Below, in pieces: positions 53,964 through 64,000 of a stretch of DNA of 64,000 nucleotides (the first letter of the stretch is position 1; each line of letters begins with the position of its first letter). Source of the stretch: Ceratorhiza oryzae-sativae (lineage: Eukaryota > Basidiomycota > Agaricomycetes > Cantharellales > Ceratobasidiaceae). The stretch lies in the NCBI GenBank assembly GCA_030998015.1, contig JARWMV010000243.1:558001-622000 (forward strand), read 5' to 3'. Both the position numbers and the translations under genes were made by a program. A model generated the notes under the pieces. It saw only the letters and a program-made list of their open reading frames with translations. It ran no database searches and was not told the DNA's origin.

Positions 53964-56900
53964 CCTCAACACAATCCTAGCACAATCAAACGAAGCAGGT
54001 CTTGTAAATATATCGAGGTGCACACTCTCAGTTGATTAACGGTGTATCTACAAGTAGACGCGTTAGTTGGCGTCAAGTTGATCGGGTCATGTTTATAAGG
54101 GGAACAAATAAAAGGCAACGTCGGGAAACGAGGCAAGGAGCAAGGCGTGATAAAGAAGCTACGAATAGCAATGTATGAAGCGAAAATCCAGCAATCCCAC
54201 TAACCTCCAGGTCTTCGGCAGTTAGCATAACCTCAAAAACCGAAAAGTTGATACCGCACGTTCGACCAGCCCACGTTGAGCAGCCAGGAAGAGCAAGAGA
54301 CCTGTGGTGGTCGGGGGTATAACATTCGCTAAGAGGCGATGGGATACGTGGTCCAATTTGCAAGACTCACCGCCGAGTGTCTCGCACGACCAACCAACAC
54401 GACGTCAACAATCACCGACGTGTAGATAGGCTTTATTGAGCGACGATGGTCGTGAATATTGTCGATGCGCGGAAGAACAGTACCGCGGAGCCGATGTGGA
54501 TGGATGTGATGGGGAAAGACCAAACTGACGTTGTTGCAGGTTGTTGGTTGTCGGCGTCAGTGATGGACCGTGCGCAGGCCACGAGTGGCGAACCAACTTG
54601 CGATTGGACCACATCTGTCATCCGGGTCCCCGACATCCGTTCATGCTTGCTCTCTCACTTGGCTAGCACATTTAATCCAGTTTGCGGCATACACACAGTC
54701 AACACTCTATTATGCTTCTGCTCTCCAGCGTCCGAGGCGAGCCAAAGGCGGGGGGGTGAGGTGGTGGTCAGGGGTGGTCAGGCATCTTGGCTCGCTAGCG
54801 GTCTTTGCCATGATGATCGACTAACTGTAGCGACTCAGTTCATACGGTTTAGGCCAGCCTCACTACTAGCCGTTCAGTCGCGGGCTACTCATCAGAGAGG
54901 GGGCGGCCTTGGCTTCGACTGAGTCGCGCGTCTCGCCGGCTGGGTTCTGGGCAATTCACAGGAAATTCATTCAGTCCACCAACTAGATCACAGATCCTTA
55001 CTTTGACCCCTTCACCCTGGAAACTCATTCTGGTATGTGCAGGATTATTCAAACCCCCTAAGTTTGAACGGATGATACCTGCTTGCTCGGGATGTCGTTA
55101 TGGCTCCCATACACAAAACATAGATTGCTATGGATATCTCCGAACGCTCGACTTGCTCGGAACCAGACGGCGACAGAGTGCTCCGTTCTGGTTAGCTTCA
55201 GGAGTCTGGCGAATTGGCTCGGACAGTGTGGCGCCTTGGAACGTTAATGAACACCGTCACGGGCCGTGCCGTTGCTCATCTTGAGCAGCAAGATAGCCAT
55301 GCTTAGATTCACGCATTACGTCTATCTACAACATGTGATGGGGTGCAGGTGACGCCCTGGGGCTGGTGATTTGGGACTAGAATGTTGCCATCTGTATTGT
55401 GTCTGCAAATGTACAGCACGTTGGCTTGAATGGAATATTACAAACTTCTCATCGCACAGAAGTGCCACCTTCGGTACCCTAGCGGCTCCCCAGGTATACC
55501 GGTAAATTTAATGATGGCTACAATTCAATACAGCCGCTCAGCCTCAGTCTTATTTGTCTGTGTACAATTTGACTAAAACACTAGGCGACGTTGGGCGTTT
55601 CGCCCGAGCGCCCTCAAACACCGTACCCGTTTCGGCTAGCAGAGTTGAAACAAACAAAAAAATCTCGATTAATGCTCCTGCGTATACGTGCTAAGCATTT
55701 AACTTTCCATGTTGTGAACCCTAGACGTTCTTCGTATTTGACCAGACCACGCGCGCCACATGGTTGTGAGTCATGGGTGGCGAAAAGCTTATTTGACTTT
55801 ATGAAAGACGAACACTGGGCCTGTCAACCACGATAGACGCCCAGCGCTCTCTGACCAGGATGTTGGACGAGGGAGGACCGCTCATCATGGGTCATAATTG
55901 CCGGGTATTCCCGTGATCGTCCCTTGAGGCATAAAATGCTTCGTTCTACCAGCAATACACGCTTAAGCTAAAATATCGCGCGGATAATTATATCGTCCGA
56001 TAGTTATGGAAGCGACTAGCCTATATGATCACGTTCCATTGCGGCGGCAGCGTGCCAGAAAAGGGGTGAGCGCGCCCCGCACACTCTTTTTGATTCGGAT
56101 GCCTGAAATTGATCAGTGATTGGTGTCTAACTCGTAAAGTCAAATGTCTGGATTTCAGGTGACAAATCCAATAAGTTAGAAATATGAACTCGCACCATTT
56201 TTAGCTCATCCCTATAGTATTCGCGCTGCAGGATTCTCGGAACGACGTGATCAGCAAACAATCCTCCACGCGTGGCCCAGGTATGGGTCGCATCATTTAT
56301 TGGCGAGTCATTGGCCGACCTCACCCTGGCATCCCAAGTGCGACTCCTGGCAAGATATGCCCGAGGCCAGGGGCAGGCGCACGATTGACTTTATGCGAGT
56401 GACCCGGTGCGTCGGCCAGTCGGTTTGTGTGACATCAGCGATAGACATGGACAGTTGCGCACGGAAATCGCTTTGGATCAAAGGGCCGGCATGACAGTGG
56501 TCAAAACCATTATTGCTGGAGGGGTTTCTTCCAGGCCTGGAATGCTAGGGAGGCCCCCTCCATCGAAGCAACGAGCAGCGTGGGATGAGGACTCCGCATG
56601 CTACGTGCCGCGCATGCGATATCGCAGCGACCCCAGAGGGAATGAAGGGAAATTTTCTATGATCTAGTGATCCTCCGGGGTCGTATACGCTCCGCTGGTA
56701 AGTCTGCTCTCGAAATTACGGATACCCAAAGGACGACACCTTGGGTCGATGTGATTCTTCTGCCCACGTGGAATCCTCAGATATTAACAGCCAGGAGTGC
56801 CTTCGACTTCTGTGGTTCACGAATTGTTTGCGTGTGCTGTCCCTTGTCGCCAAGTGAGGTCGCGCCCGCCACTGTTTGGGTTATGTCATTTTAGCTGGGG

Positions 56901-57793
56901 CGGCATCAGCCGCTGTCTGGCTATACATTTCAGACATGTTTAGTCACGTTTACCTGTTTTGTCGTTACGCAAACCCGATATGGCTGTTTCGAGGCGCAAC
57001 AGCCGCTTAGACCGACATGGCTTTGTTTGTCAGCGAAACAAATGGGCGAGCTAATATTTCCATCCTGTTTTATCCGGCGGGGCATTTGTCTCCCAGCAAG
57101 GGTGAGGCGACACAAACACAGCAAGCGTAGTCGGCCGGTGGGCGGGAGAGTAGGGAGCCCTGCGACAAGCTTCAGATATCCCGCAGGGTTCTCGGAGATA
57201 CAGGCTCACACAGGCCCAGTGCGGTTGTGCGAAATAACGATATTCTACCGAGGAAAGGACCAGCAGAGCGTGATCTGGTTGGCCCCCATCGCAGCTCCGA
57301 TCGCCTATATGCGGGCAGCGCTGGCCGTATCAGGCCTTCCATATGGGAGCGGCAATACAAAGCCCAAGTTTGTGACAGACGGAGGCGCGCCTGGAGTTTG
57401 AGTAGGAGGGCGCGCGGAGATAGCCTGTGCCGCGTGGCAACACAGCCACAAGATCGTAGAAAAAGTAGGTTAGGTTCGATACGACGATCGGTAGTCAATC
57501 CACTGCCCTGGAGCCGGTTGTGCTACAACTTACTGGGTAGGGCCCTGGGAAGGTAAAGGCCGCACCCAAGAATGGCATCCATCCTCAAGCATTGAGTGTT
57601 CACGACCAATGACGGCTGACCGCCAGAGCCAACGCTGCTCCTGAGCGAACGCGGGGTGGGTGTTCGCACTAGGACTTCCGCTCTCTCGTTGTCACTCTAC
57701 GGCTATAAATGCTGCTGCCTGTCCCCACTAGCCCTCATCACTTCGCTCAGCTCTCCCCGTCGCTTACTGCCTGCCCCCCTCTGTCCCCCCGCG
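53964..57793. other. Gene-poor stretch, 3.8 kb
   Basis: No family is recognisable. Frames are short, and longer ones (for example plus 54446-54922, 158 codons) overlap opposite-strand frames and have no protein-like pattern. One minus-strand ATG frame at 54433-54636 (67 codons, hydrophobic C-terminal half, ending IFTTIVAQ) could be a small gene but has no support. There is no transposase or polymerase motif. It reads as decayed or regulatory DNA. Confidence 0.4.
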
Positions 57794-59100
57794 ATGCACA
57801 CTCCTCTGCCCACCCGACCCAACAGTGCGTTTGTCACGCTGTTGACAAACCCAGAGTACATGCCCGGTGTCTTGGTCCTCCACGACTCGCTCATGTCGCG
57901 CCCAGTCTCGAGCGCATACCCGCTAGTCGTGATGGTCACCCCCTCTCTCCCGCCCCAGGTCCGGGAGATCCTCCGTCTGCGCAACATCAAGGTAGGCTCA
58001 CACTGCCCAATCCATCTGGGCGTCACCTGATCGCCCGGTAGATGCGCACCGTTCAGCCCATGGGCCCCGAGCCTGGCAAGTGGTCTGTCGATCCGCATGA
58101 TTCGCGCTTCATCGACGCCTGGACCAAGCTCCGGTGAGTTCAAGAACTCGCCCGTCTCGAGCAGTGCACTCATGTGTCGGTCTCTAGCGTGTTCGAACTG
58201 GCCGAGTACGAGGTGAGTGGTATTCAGGGCATGTATGCATCCCGCAGGTCCTGACCGTTGTCTCTTAGCGCGTCGTTCTTCTCGATGCAGACATGCTTGT
58301 GAGGAAAAATATGGATGAACTCATGCATCTCGATCTCCCTGAGGACTGGATCGCTGGTGCCCATGCCTGCGCCTGCAACCCCCGCCGATTGAAGCACTAC
58401 CCTGCGGACTGGTCAGTGTTTATTGAAATTTCTAGTTCCCTTGGATTCTGGACTGAACTTCCAAAAATCCCGCAGGATACCGGAAAATTGCGCCCACACC
58501 CAAATGCGTCACCCGATTTGTCTCTCTTCACCACCCCAGATCACCAAAACCTCTCCTCGTCCGTTCGGTCTGATTAACACGGGCCTCGTCGTCTGCACTC
58601 CGTCGGCTCGCCTCGCTGCCGAGGTCCAGTACGTCCTGTTTCATGCGCAGCGCTTAGCAACATCCTCACCCGCGATTTCACAGATCTTTCTTGAAGACGT
58701 CTCCCAGGATAGCAGAATATGCATTTGCCGACCAAGACTTGATCTCCGACTTTTTCACCGGACGCTGGAAGCCCCTCCCGTACATCTACAACGCTCTCAA
58801 GACTTCCCGCTTCACCCACCCTTCGATGTGGAGGGACGAAGAAGTCAAGGTAAGGTCTTGCTCCAAGATCAACTGGTTCAGCTGCTGACCCGCCTGGTTC
58901 GCTATTAGTGCATCCACTATGTGCTCGATAAGCCCTGGATGGAGCGACCCACATGGAGCAACGAAGCAGCTGAAGCCGTAAAGGTTACACATGGCTGGTG
59001 GTGGGAGGCCAAGGACAAACTCGAGAGGCGGATCAAGCGCGACGACCGCAACGGCCTCTGGGAGTTGGTAGGGCCCTACCTCCGCGTGTCCCTCTCCTAA
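57794..59100 (+). CDS. GT8 glycosyltransferase, glycogenin/galactinol-synthase-like
   Basis: Retaining glycosyltransferase using a UDP-sugar and a metal ion. The ATG at 57794 opens PTRPNSAFVTLLTNPEYMPGVLVLHDSL, the first strand-helix unit of GT8. After three short GT-AG introns comes the metal-binding DxD motif RVVLLDADMLV. WIAGAHACACNPR, PRPFGLINTGLVV (the conserved N.G element) and FADQDLISDFF follow, and then the C-terminal HYVLDKPW and WWWEAKDKLERRIK. It ends LRVSLS with a stop at 59100. About 330 residues, typical of fungal galactinol-synthase-like GT8 proteins. No signal peptide, so probably cytosolic. The acceptor is unknown. Confidence 0.9.
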
Positions 59101-59496
59101 ATTCAAAAGCAACTCCAAAAAAAAAAATAACAAAAAGGCTCCTTTCTGCTGGCTTGGACGGGACAATCTCACTAATATTCGCTTTCGATCATAAAGATAT
59201 TATTATATAATTCGTATATAGTTGTTCTCTAGCTGTTGTTTGTAGTACGCTGTATAACTAGGCCATAATCCGTACATAGTCCAATAGATGCATTGTTTTG
59301 TTTTTTTCTCTTACCACGTCGCACATGTGATTTCATTTCGGTGGGTTGGATCGTCGATCATCGGACCGGAGTTACAGCCGGGTTTGAAACAGGTCCAAAT
59401 CCAATTTTCTCGACACACGCCTCAAACTTGACGACCACACCACTCCCCAGAGTGCCACAGCTGTCTCCAACATTCATCGCCAATTGCTTAGCTTCG
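59101..59496. other. Intergenic, GT8 to hydrolase
   Basis: A 396-bp gap between two plus-strand genes. It begins with an A-rich 3' end (59,119-59,140) and should hold the promoter of the next gene. Nothing else seen. Confidence 0.45.
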
Positions 59497-61313
59497 ATGT
59501 CTTACGCGAAACCGATCACGCCGACCCCACCTGGAGCAGCCACACCTAGAACTCTCCTGCCGTGCTCAAACAAACCATCATTTGTCCAAGTTCCGACAAC
59601 GCACTTCGACAGGCGGCATTTCATTTCTGACTGGACTTGTACGACGCACATCATACAAGCTGCTTCGCCTCGCGAAAGTCCCGCCGCGGCGACTAGCGCC
59701 CATTTGTCCGCTAAGCCGCTTCCGGCCGAAGCTACCAAGGCAGAACGGCAAACTGCGGTCGACTTGAAATATGCACAAATTATGGAACGAAGGAACGCTA
59801 TCGCATCTGGAGTAAAGGTCGCACCCGATGACACAATCATGTGGAACACGGCCAACCGCTATGCTAGAGCTCAAGTACCTGACCATGTTTCAGGTGTCAC
59901 CCTAATCGTAACGCACGCGACGGGGTTTCACAAGGAGGCAAGCGCATGATAACCATGTATGCGGGTTCATACTCATATACAGACAAGATATGGGATACTA
60001 CGTTTAGATTTATTATATCCATGCTCGAACGTACCTCTCATGTGTCCAACGTTACAGAGATATGGGCCCTAGACGCAGTAAATCATGGAGATAGTGCACT
60101 GTTGAACGATGGAAAACTAGGAGATGTTTGTGAGTGTCGAGCATTAAGCCTAAACTAATTGTCGACGTTGCTTCCTTGCCCTAGACGAATGGTCGGATCA
60201 TGCCCGCGACATTACCAACTTCATTATCAATTACCTCCCAGAAACGCCGGTCGAATGCAAAGAGACTTGTTTGCCTTTGGTCTCCGAGCAAGTTTCTCAC
60301 CAACGAAGGACTAACGGTTTTAACTCTCGCACCGTCGTTGGCCTAGGCCATTCGTTTGGCGGTTGCACTCTGTTAGTCACCTTGGTGAACACATTTAAGC
60401 GTTTTCTCATGTCTCCTATTTCAAAGCATGCGTGCAGCACTAGAATTGCCGCGCTTGTTCTCTGGAGTCATTCTTGTTGATCCTGTAATATATCCCTCCT
60501 ATGGCCAGCGCACGGAAGGGGTGGGAAAGCTGACTAAAGGTGCCATAGCTCGTCGCGACCAATGGCCTGATGTGTGAGTTGTCTTGTCTCACCATCCCAA
60601 TGTTTATTTTAAGACCGAGTCATTACCATTCCGCTCAGCAACGCAGCTAAAGCTGGACTGCTTAATTCGCCGTTTTTCCGAGCCTGGCACGCAGACGTCT
60701 TTTCAGACTATATGAAATATGGAGTGTACGAATCGGACGGCATAATCAAGCTGAAATGTTCAGGCTTCCAGGTGCGTTCGTCATCCAATGATTATTAGCC
60801 GTTCGCCCTGGTTTCAACCACATCATACAAACAGGAAGGTGTTACGTTTGCTGAACATGGCCGTCTTCCAAACGAAGTCTGGGAAATGCTACCATCGTTC
60901 GACGAACGTGTTCCGTTACGATGGATCATGGACTCGACATCGGCCCTGTCGTAAGCCTAGTGTTTCTAAATTCAGTCCTCTCTTGATGTGTGAAATAACC
61001 AACCATCCAGGACTGCAGGAGAAGAAATTACTCAACATACCGTCTGGCGACGGCCGAAGAATTCCAGCAACGTGCGAATTCGAGGGGCGGGACACTTGGT
61101 GAGTATGGGAGGCACAACGCGGAAGAGTTCCCTTACTGATGGGGTACTTAATTGGCTTAGATACCGCAAGAGGCACAGAAAGGCTTGGTGCGTACGTTAT
61201 CGGCGTTTTAAGCTATAGGCTAATAGAGTTACGACCGCGTGGTCTTAGCTCGTGAAGTCGTAGATTTCATTCAGCAGGTTGTTGGCGTTCAGGGCGTGAA
61301 ATCCAGATTGTAG
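59497..61313 (+). CDS. Alpha/beta hydrolase, Lpx1-like
   Basis: Serine hydrolase resembling the yeast peroxisomal lipase Lpx1. The ATG at 59497 (MSYAKPITPTPPG) is followed by a leader of about 120 residues, then strand beta-3 with the oxyanion region LIVTHATGFHKE, ALDAVNHGDSALL, WSDHARDITNFI, the nucleophile elbow GLGHSFGG (about 60,345), FSGVILVDPVIYP, and the catalytic His in RGAGHL (about 61,090). The last exons give IPQEAQKGL and AREVVDFIQQVVGVQGVKSRL, with a stop at 61313. Intron 59938-59987 is GC-AG: HKE to IWDTTF is the expected continuation, while read-through hits a stop at once. The C terminus SRL is close to a type-1 peroxisomal signal (SKL-like), which would fit Lpx1. Substrate is not predictable. 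Confidence 0.87.
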
Positions 61314-61823
61314 GACAGGGGCGGGATATCCCGAGCTGAAGGGTGCGATGTGGTTAAAAGATACTTGGTTAGGCATTTCAGCGAGTCGAGTGAATCCATT
61401 ATGCGTGCTCCGAAGTTCGACCCCCGACCCTGGACATTATCTAGCCGAGCTTGTGTCGATAGAATTGCGCGCTCTACACATGTCGATCAAGCATACCATA
61501 CTTAATTCATGACTCAATTTTCTGGGAGTGATGTCGGTTGATTTTCTGAGAAAACGACAGCACAAGGGATGGAAATATATCAAAATTCCAGAAAAAGACA
61601 AGTATGCGTTAGGTACAATTAGGAAGGTGACAGCGTATGCGTGAGAGGAAGGGATGCGACCGATGAAAAAAGAAACCCAGGCATGATATGATGCAAGAAA
61701 TGTGAGCCGCAACAGTCCGAATTCCAGAACCGAAACCTAATTCAATGCGTTCCAAGCAAGAAAAAAAAAAAAAAGGCCCAACCTCGAGGCTATCACGCTC
61801 CGTCGTCCACGCGTATGGGACCA
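61314..61823. other. Convergent 3' intergenic
   Basis: About 500 bp between the converging hydrolase and membrane-protein genes. A run of 15 A lies near 61,760. No gene seen. Confidence 0.45.
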
Positions 61824-64000
61824 TCAACTGTAGGGGTCGCAGGAATGAAAGACAACTCGGGGTGAGGCACTTCATCGCCCGTGTTCGATCCCGGGACGAG
61901 AATAGTCTGGCCGCGCGGCCGTTGACGTACGACGTCAGCTTGATGATCGGTGCTCTGGGTCGCTTGAATCGTGTCGTCGGCCTGTCGGTAAGTTTCGACC
62001 GTGGGCGTCGGCGGGGAGGTGTCCGAGTCCGAATCGGCCTTTCGCGAGCCTCCGCCAGAGTATCTCTATCTCCCTCATCCGCAGTCACAAATGAATTGGT
62101 AGAGAACATCGAGTCGCGCCGATCATTCGCAGGCATTACCGAATCAGCGGCCTGATTCGAGCGGTCGGGTTGATCAGGGGTATGTGCCCGCATAGTCGAT
62201 TCATCCAAAGGAGCGTTCTGATTTGCCGTTTCGATCGATTCTGGTGACGGAGAGGCTGCGCGAGGTGGAGATGGCGTTCGCGCACCCTCGGGGAGCGACT
62301 CTGAACCTGTGTCCGAGGTTGTCACTATTGTTGGCACCTGCGACAGGGAAGAGGAGCCCAGGCGTGCACGACGTGAATTGGGGGTAATGGTCGCATTTTG
62401 GGTTTCTGATGTGGCGTTTGGGGCTGGCGCATATTCAGGAGGCGATACCAAGCTCGAGATGTTTTCACGAGAGAGAGCAGCAGCAGCTACTGCCTCCTCA
62501 CCGTATGGCATGCCAAATCTCCCTAAACTCTCTCTGGAACTGAGGAACCTAATTTGCTCTGGAGTCGGCCCTGACCGAGGGTAAGATAATTCGGTGCGCA
62601 GGAGCGTGGTGGGAATAGGTGCGGAGATGTTGTACCTTTGGGCCAAGGAATCCGACGAACGCGTCGGCGATCGGGAGCGCGTGAGCAAGAGCGATGACAA
62701 CGAGGGTGAGAGGGTGTGACCGTGTCCACGGCTAGAGGAGGCTAGCGTCGAAATCGAGGCTGACGGCCGATGGCGGGTTTGAGCGCCCTGTGTCGCTGGT
62801 ATATTTGTGGCTGAGGGAGCCGATAAGGACTGCCTTGGTTCAGTCGGCGCCATCTCCACCGAGTCCGACACCGCCGTTGAAGTTGACCCTGGTCTATTGA
62901 TTGCGAAGAACTGACGAAACACGGACCGCCGTTTGGGCCGGAGCGTACCAAGGGCGTCGGCTTCACCCGGGCTGCTAGCGTTGGTGCTAGTCGATGGAAC
63001 TGCTCCCACATCTGAATGTTGGTTTTGTTCTAGCCCTGGACCGTCTTGACTCGCTCGGATGGCTTCAGCATATGGGGGTGCGTCACCGATCGGAATCGTT
63101 GTCGTTGTCGGGTTTACTTCTGGAACGTTTGGCGGGGGCGCAGCGGGCTCATTTGTTGGGTCGGCAGTCGTGGTGAAGGAGACAGATGTATCGTTGCTGT
63201 GTTCGGGTCGTGCATGCGTATCGTGTGACTCTTGCTCGTCGTGACCGCCTTCGCTCCGTCCTCGCGTGCTGCTCGGTAGGGATGCGCGACCCATTTCGGG
63301 ACTGGCATCGTCGAGCAGGGGAGTTTCCGATGCCGATCTTGCGTGTTCGCGCACAGAACGTGAGTTTCTGGGGTTCTCGTCATCGTCGTCGTCTTCGTCT
63401 TCGTCGGACATGCTGTCGCGCTCGACCCGTCTGTCGATCCATAAGTTGGATGATAGATGGGTCATGATTACGCGACATACCTAACAAGCACAATCTCTTC
63501 GTCTCCTGCCTGTTCGTTGTATGCGGGGAGACTTTTCGTAGAAATCTGGCTCGGGCGTCGGCGTCGCCTACGCCTCGGAGGACGGGGTGGTGCATCGGGA
63601 CCTGTACCAGGCGCGGTGATGGGCGTCCTAGTGCTGGTCTCTGTGCGCGTGGTACGCGTGGTGCGTGCCGCGGCTGGAGTGGATGTGTTCGTCGCGACGC
63701 GTTGTTGCGAATGTTGGACACAACCTGGCGGAGCCGCTTCCGGCGCCTCCACCATCCGACAATGAGCAACATGAGAAAGATGACAGCGGCTAGTACAACG
63801 GGTACCTGCCAGAACAAGCCAAATTAGCTGTGAAAACACGTAAAGAACGAGAGACACTGACAATGATTTTGGCCGATGCCGAATTCTCGCTCGAGTTGTT
63901 GGCGCCGGTGCCGAGCGCACGTCTGCCGCGGACGTCGTCGTCGATCACTGGGAGCGCATGAACGAGAGGCAGAGCGAGGGCGAGCAGAGTATAAAAGAAC
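61824..64000 (-). CDS. Single-pass membrane protein with long disordered tail, 5' end cut by window
   Basis: The N terminus lies beyond 64,000. The visible part starts inside a signal peptide (LLALALPLVHALP), then a short extracellular piece rich in Asn/Ser (TGANNSSENSASA), a transmembrane helix (VPVVLAAVIFLMLLIVGWW) with a basic stop-transfer RRRKR, and a cytosolic tail of more than 500 residues rich in Ser, Pro, Thr and acidic runs (MSDEDEDDDDD). A PPEY motif (PPxY, a possible WW-domain site) is present, plus PPYAEA. I do not recognise a family; the layout is like fungal wall-stress or adaptor-type receptors. The frame must gain one base near 62,061-62,064 (DRD to YSGGGSRKADSDSDTS) and near 63,697-63,710. 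The end is the stop at 61824, or 61793 if one more base difference exists. Confidence 0.7.

Noticed and set aside
54446..54922. Plus-strand frame of 158 codons in the gene-poor region
   Set aside because: No motif, overlaps several opposite-strand frames, and flanks are stop-dense; length alone is not enough.

Overview
The window is nuclear DNA of a filamentous fungus, most likely an agaricomycete basidiomycete. The evidence is dense, multi-exon genes on both strands, introns mostly of 48-70 nt, a chitin synthase fused to a myosin motor, a GH43/CBM35 exo-galactanase of the type described from Phanerochaete, and single-copy housekeeping genes of clear fungal type. The overall style would fit a Rhizoctonia/Ceratobasidium-like genome, but that is an inference without database support. 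Nothing bacterial, viral or CRISPR-like is visible.

Layout. 1-3,983 is gene-poor and carries a 160-bp fold-back element. 3,984-16,350 holds a secreted GH43/CBM35 exo-beta-1,3-galactanase, a SURF6/Rrp14 ribosome-biogenesis protein, a PHO13-like HAD phosphatase and the 6.2-kb myosin-motor chitin synthase. 17,600-22,270 is gene-poor with diverged repeat blocks. 22,275-34,773 is compact: a bZIP factor, EMC2, an unknown protein, the chromatin-remodelling subunit RSC7, threonyl-tRNA synthetase and the 64-kDa cleavage stimulation factor. 35,812-40,756 is a head-to-head pair of paralogous membrane-anchored carboxylesterases. 40,880-53,963 is all on the minus strand: QCR8, a Dal5-like MFS transporter, the Hcs1/IGHMBP2 helicase, a Gfo/Idh/MocA oxidoreductase and the SET1 histone methyltransferase. 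53,964-57,793 is gene-poor. 57,794-61,313 holds a GT8 glycosyltransferase and an Lpx1-like alpha/beta hydrolase. The right edge cuts a Ser/Pro-rich single-pass membrane protein.

The genes do not form a pathway. They are a mixed housekeeping block (RNA processing, translation, chromatin, ER membrane insertion, respiration, DNA helicase) plus cell-wall and nutrient genes (GH43, chitin synthase, esterases, transporter).

Two cross-cutting observations stand out. First, at least eleven introns can only be spliced with GC-AG borders (donor usually GC[A/G]AG[T/C]); conserved protein sequence across the junction supports ten of them. Second, several well-conserved genes show single-base frame breaks, most of them needing one extra base. 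This looks like systematic base loss in the assembly or, less likely, allele decay. Exon boundaries were traced by eye, so gene spans are firm where family motifs anchor the ends and tentative elsewhere.
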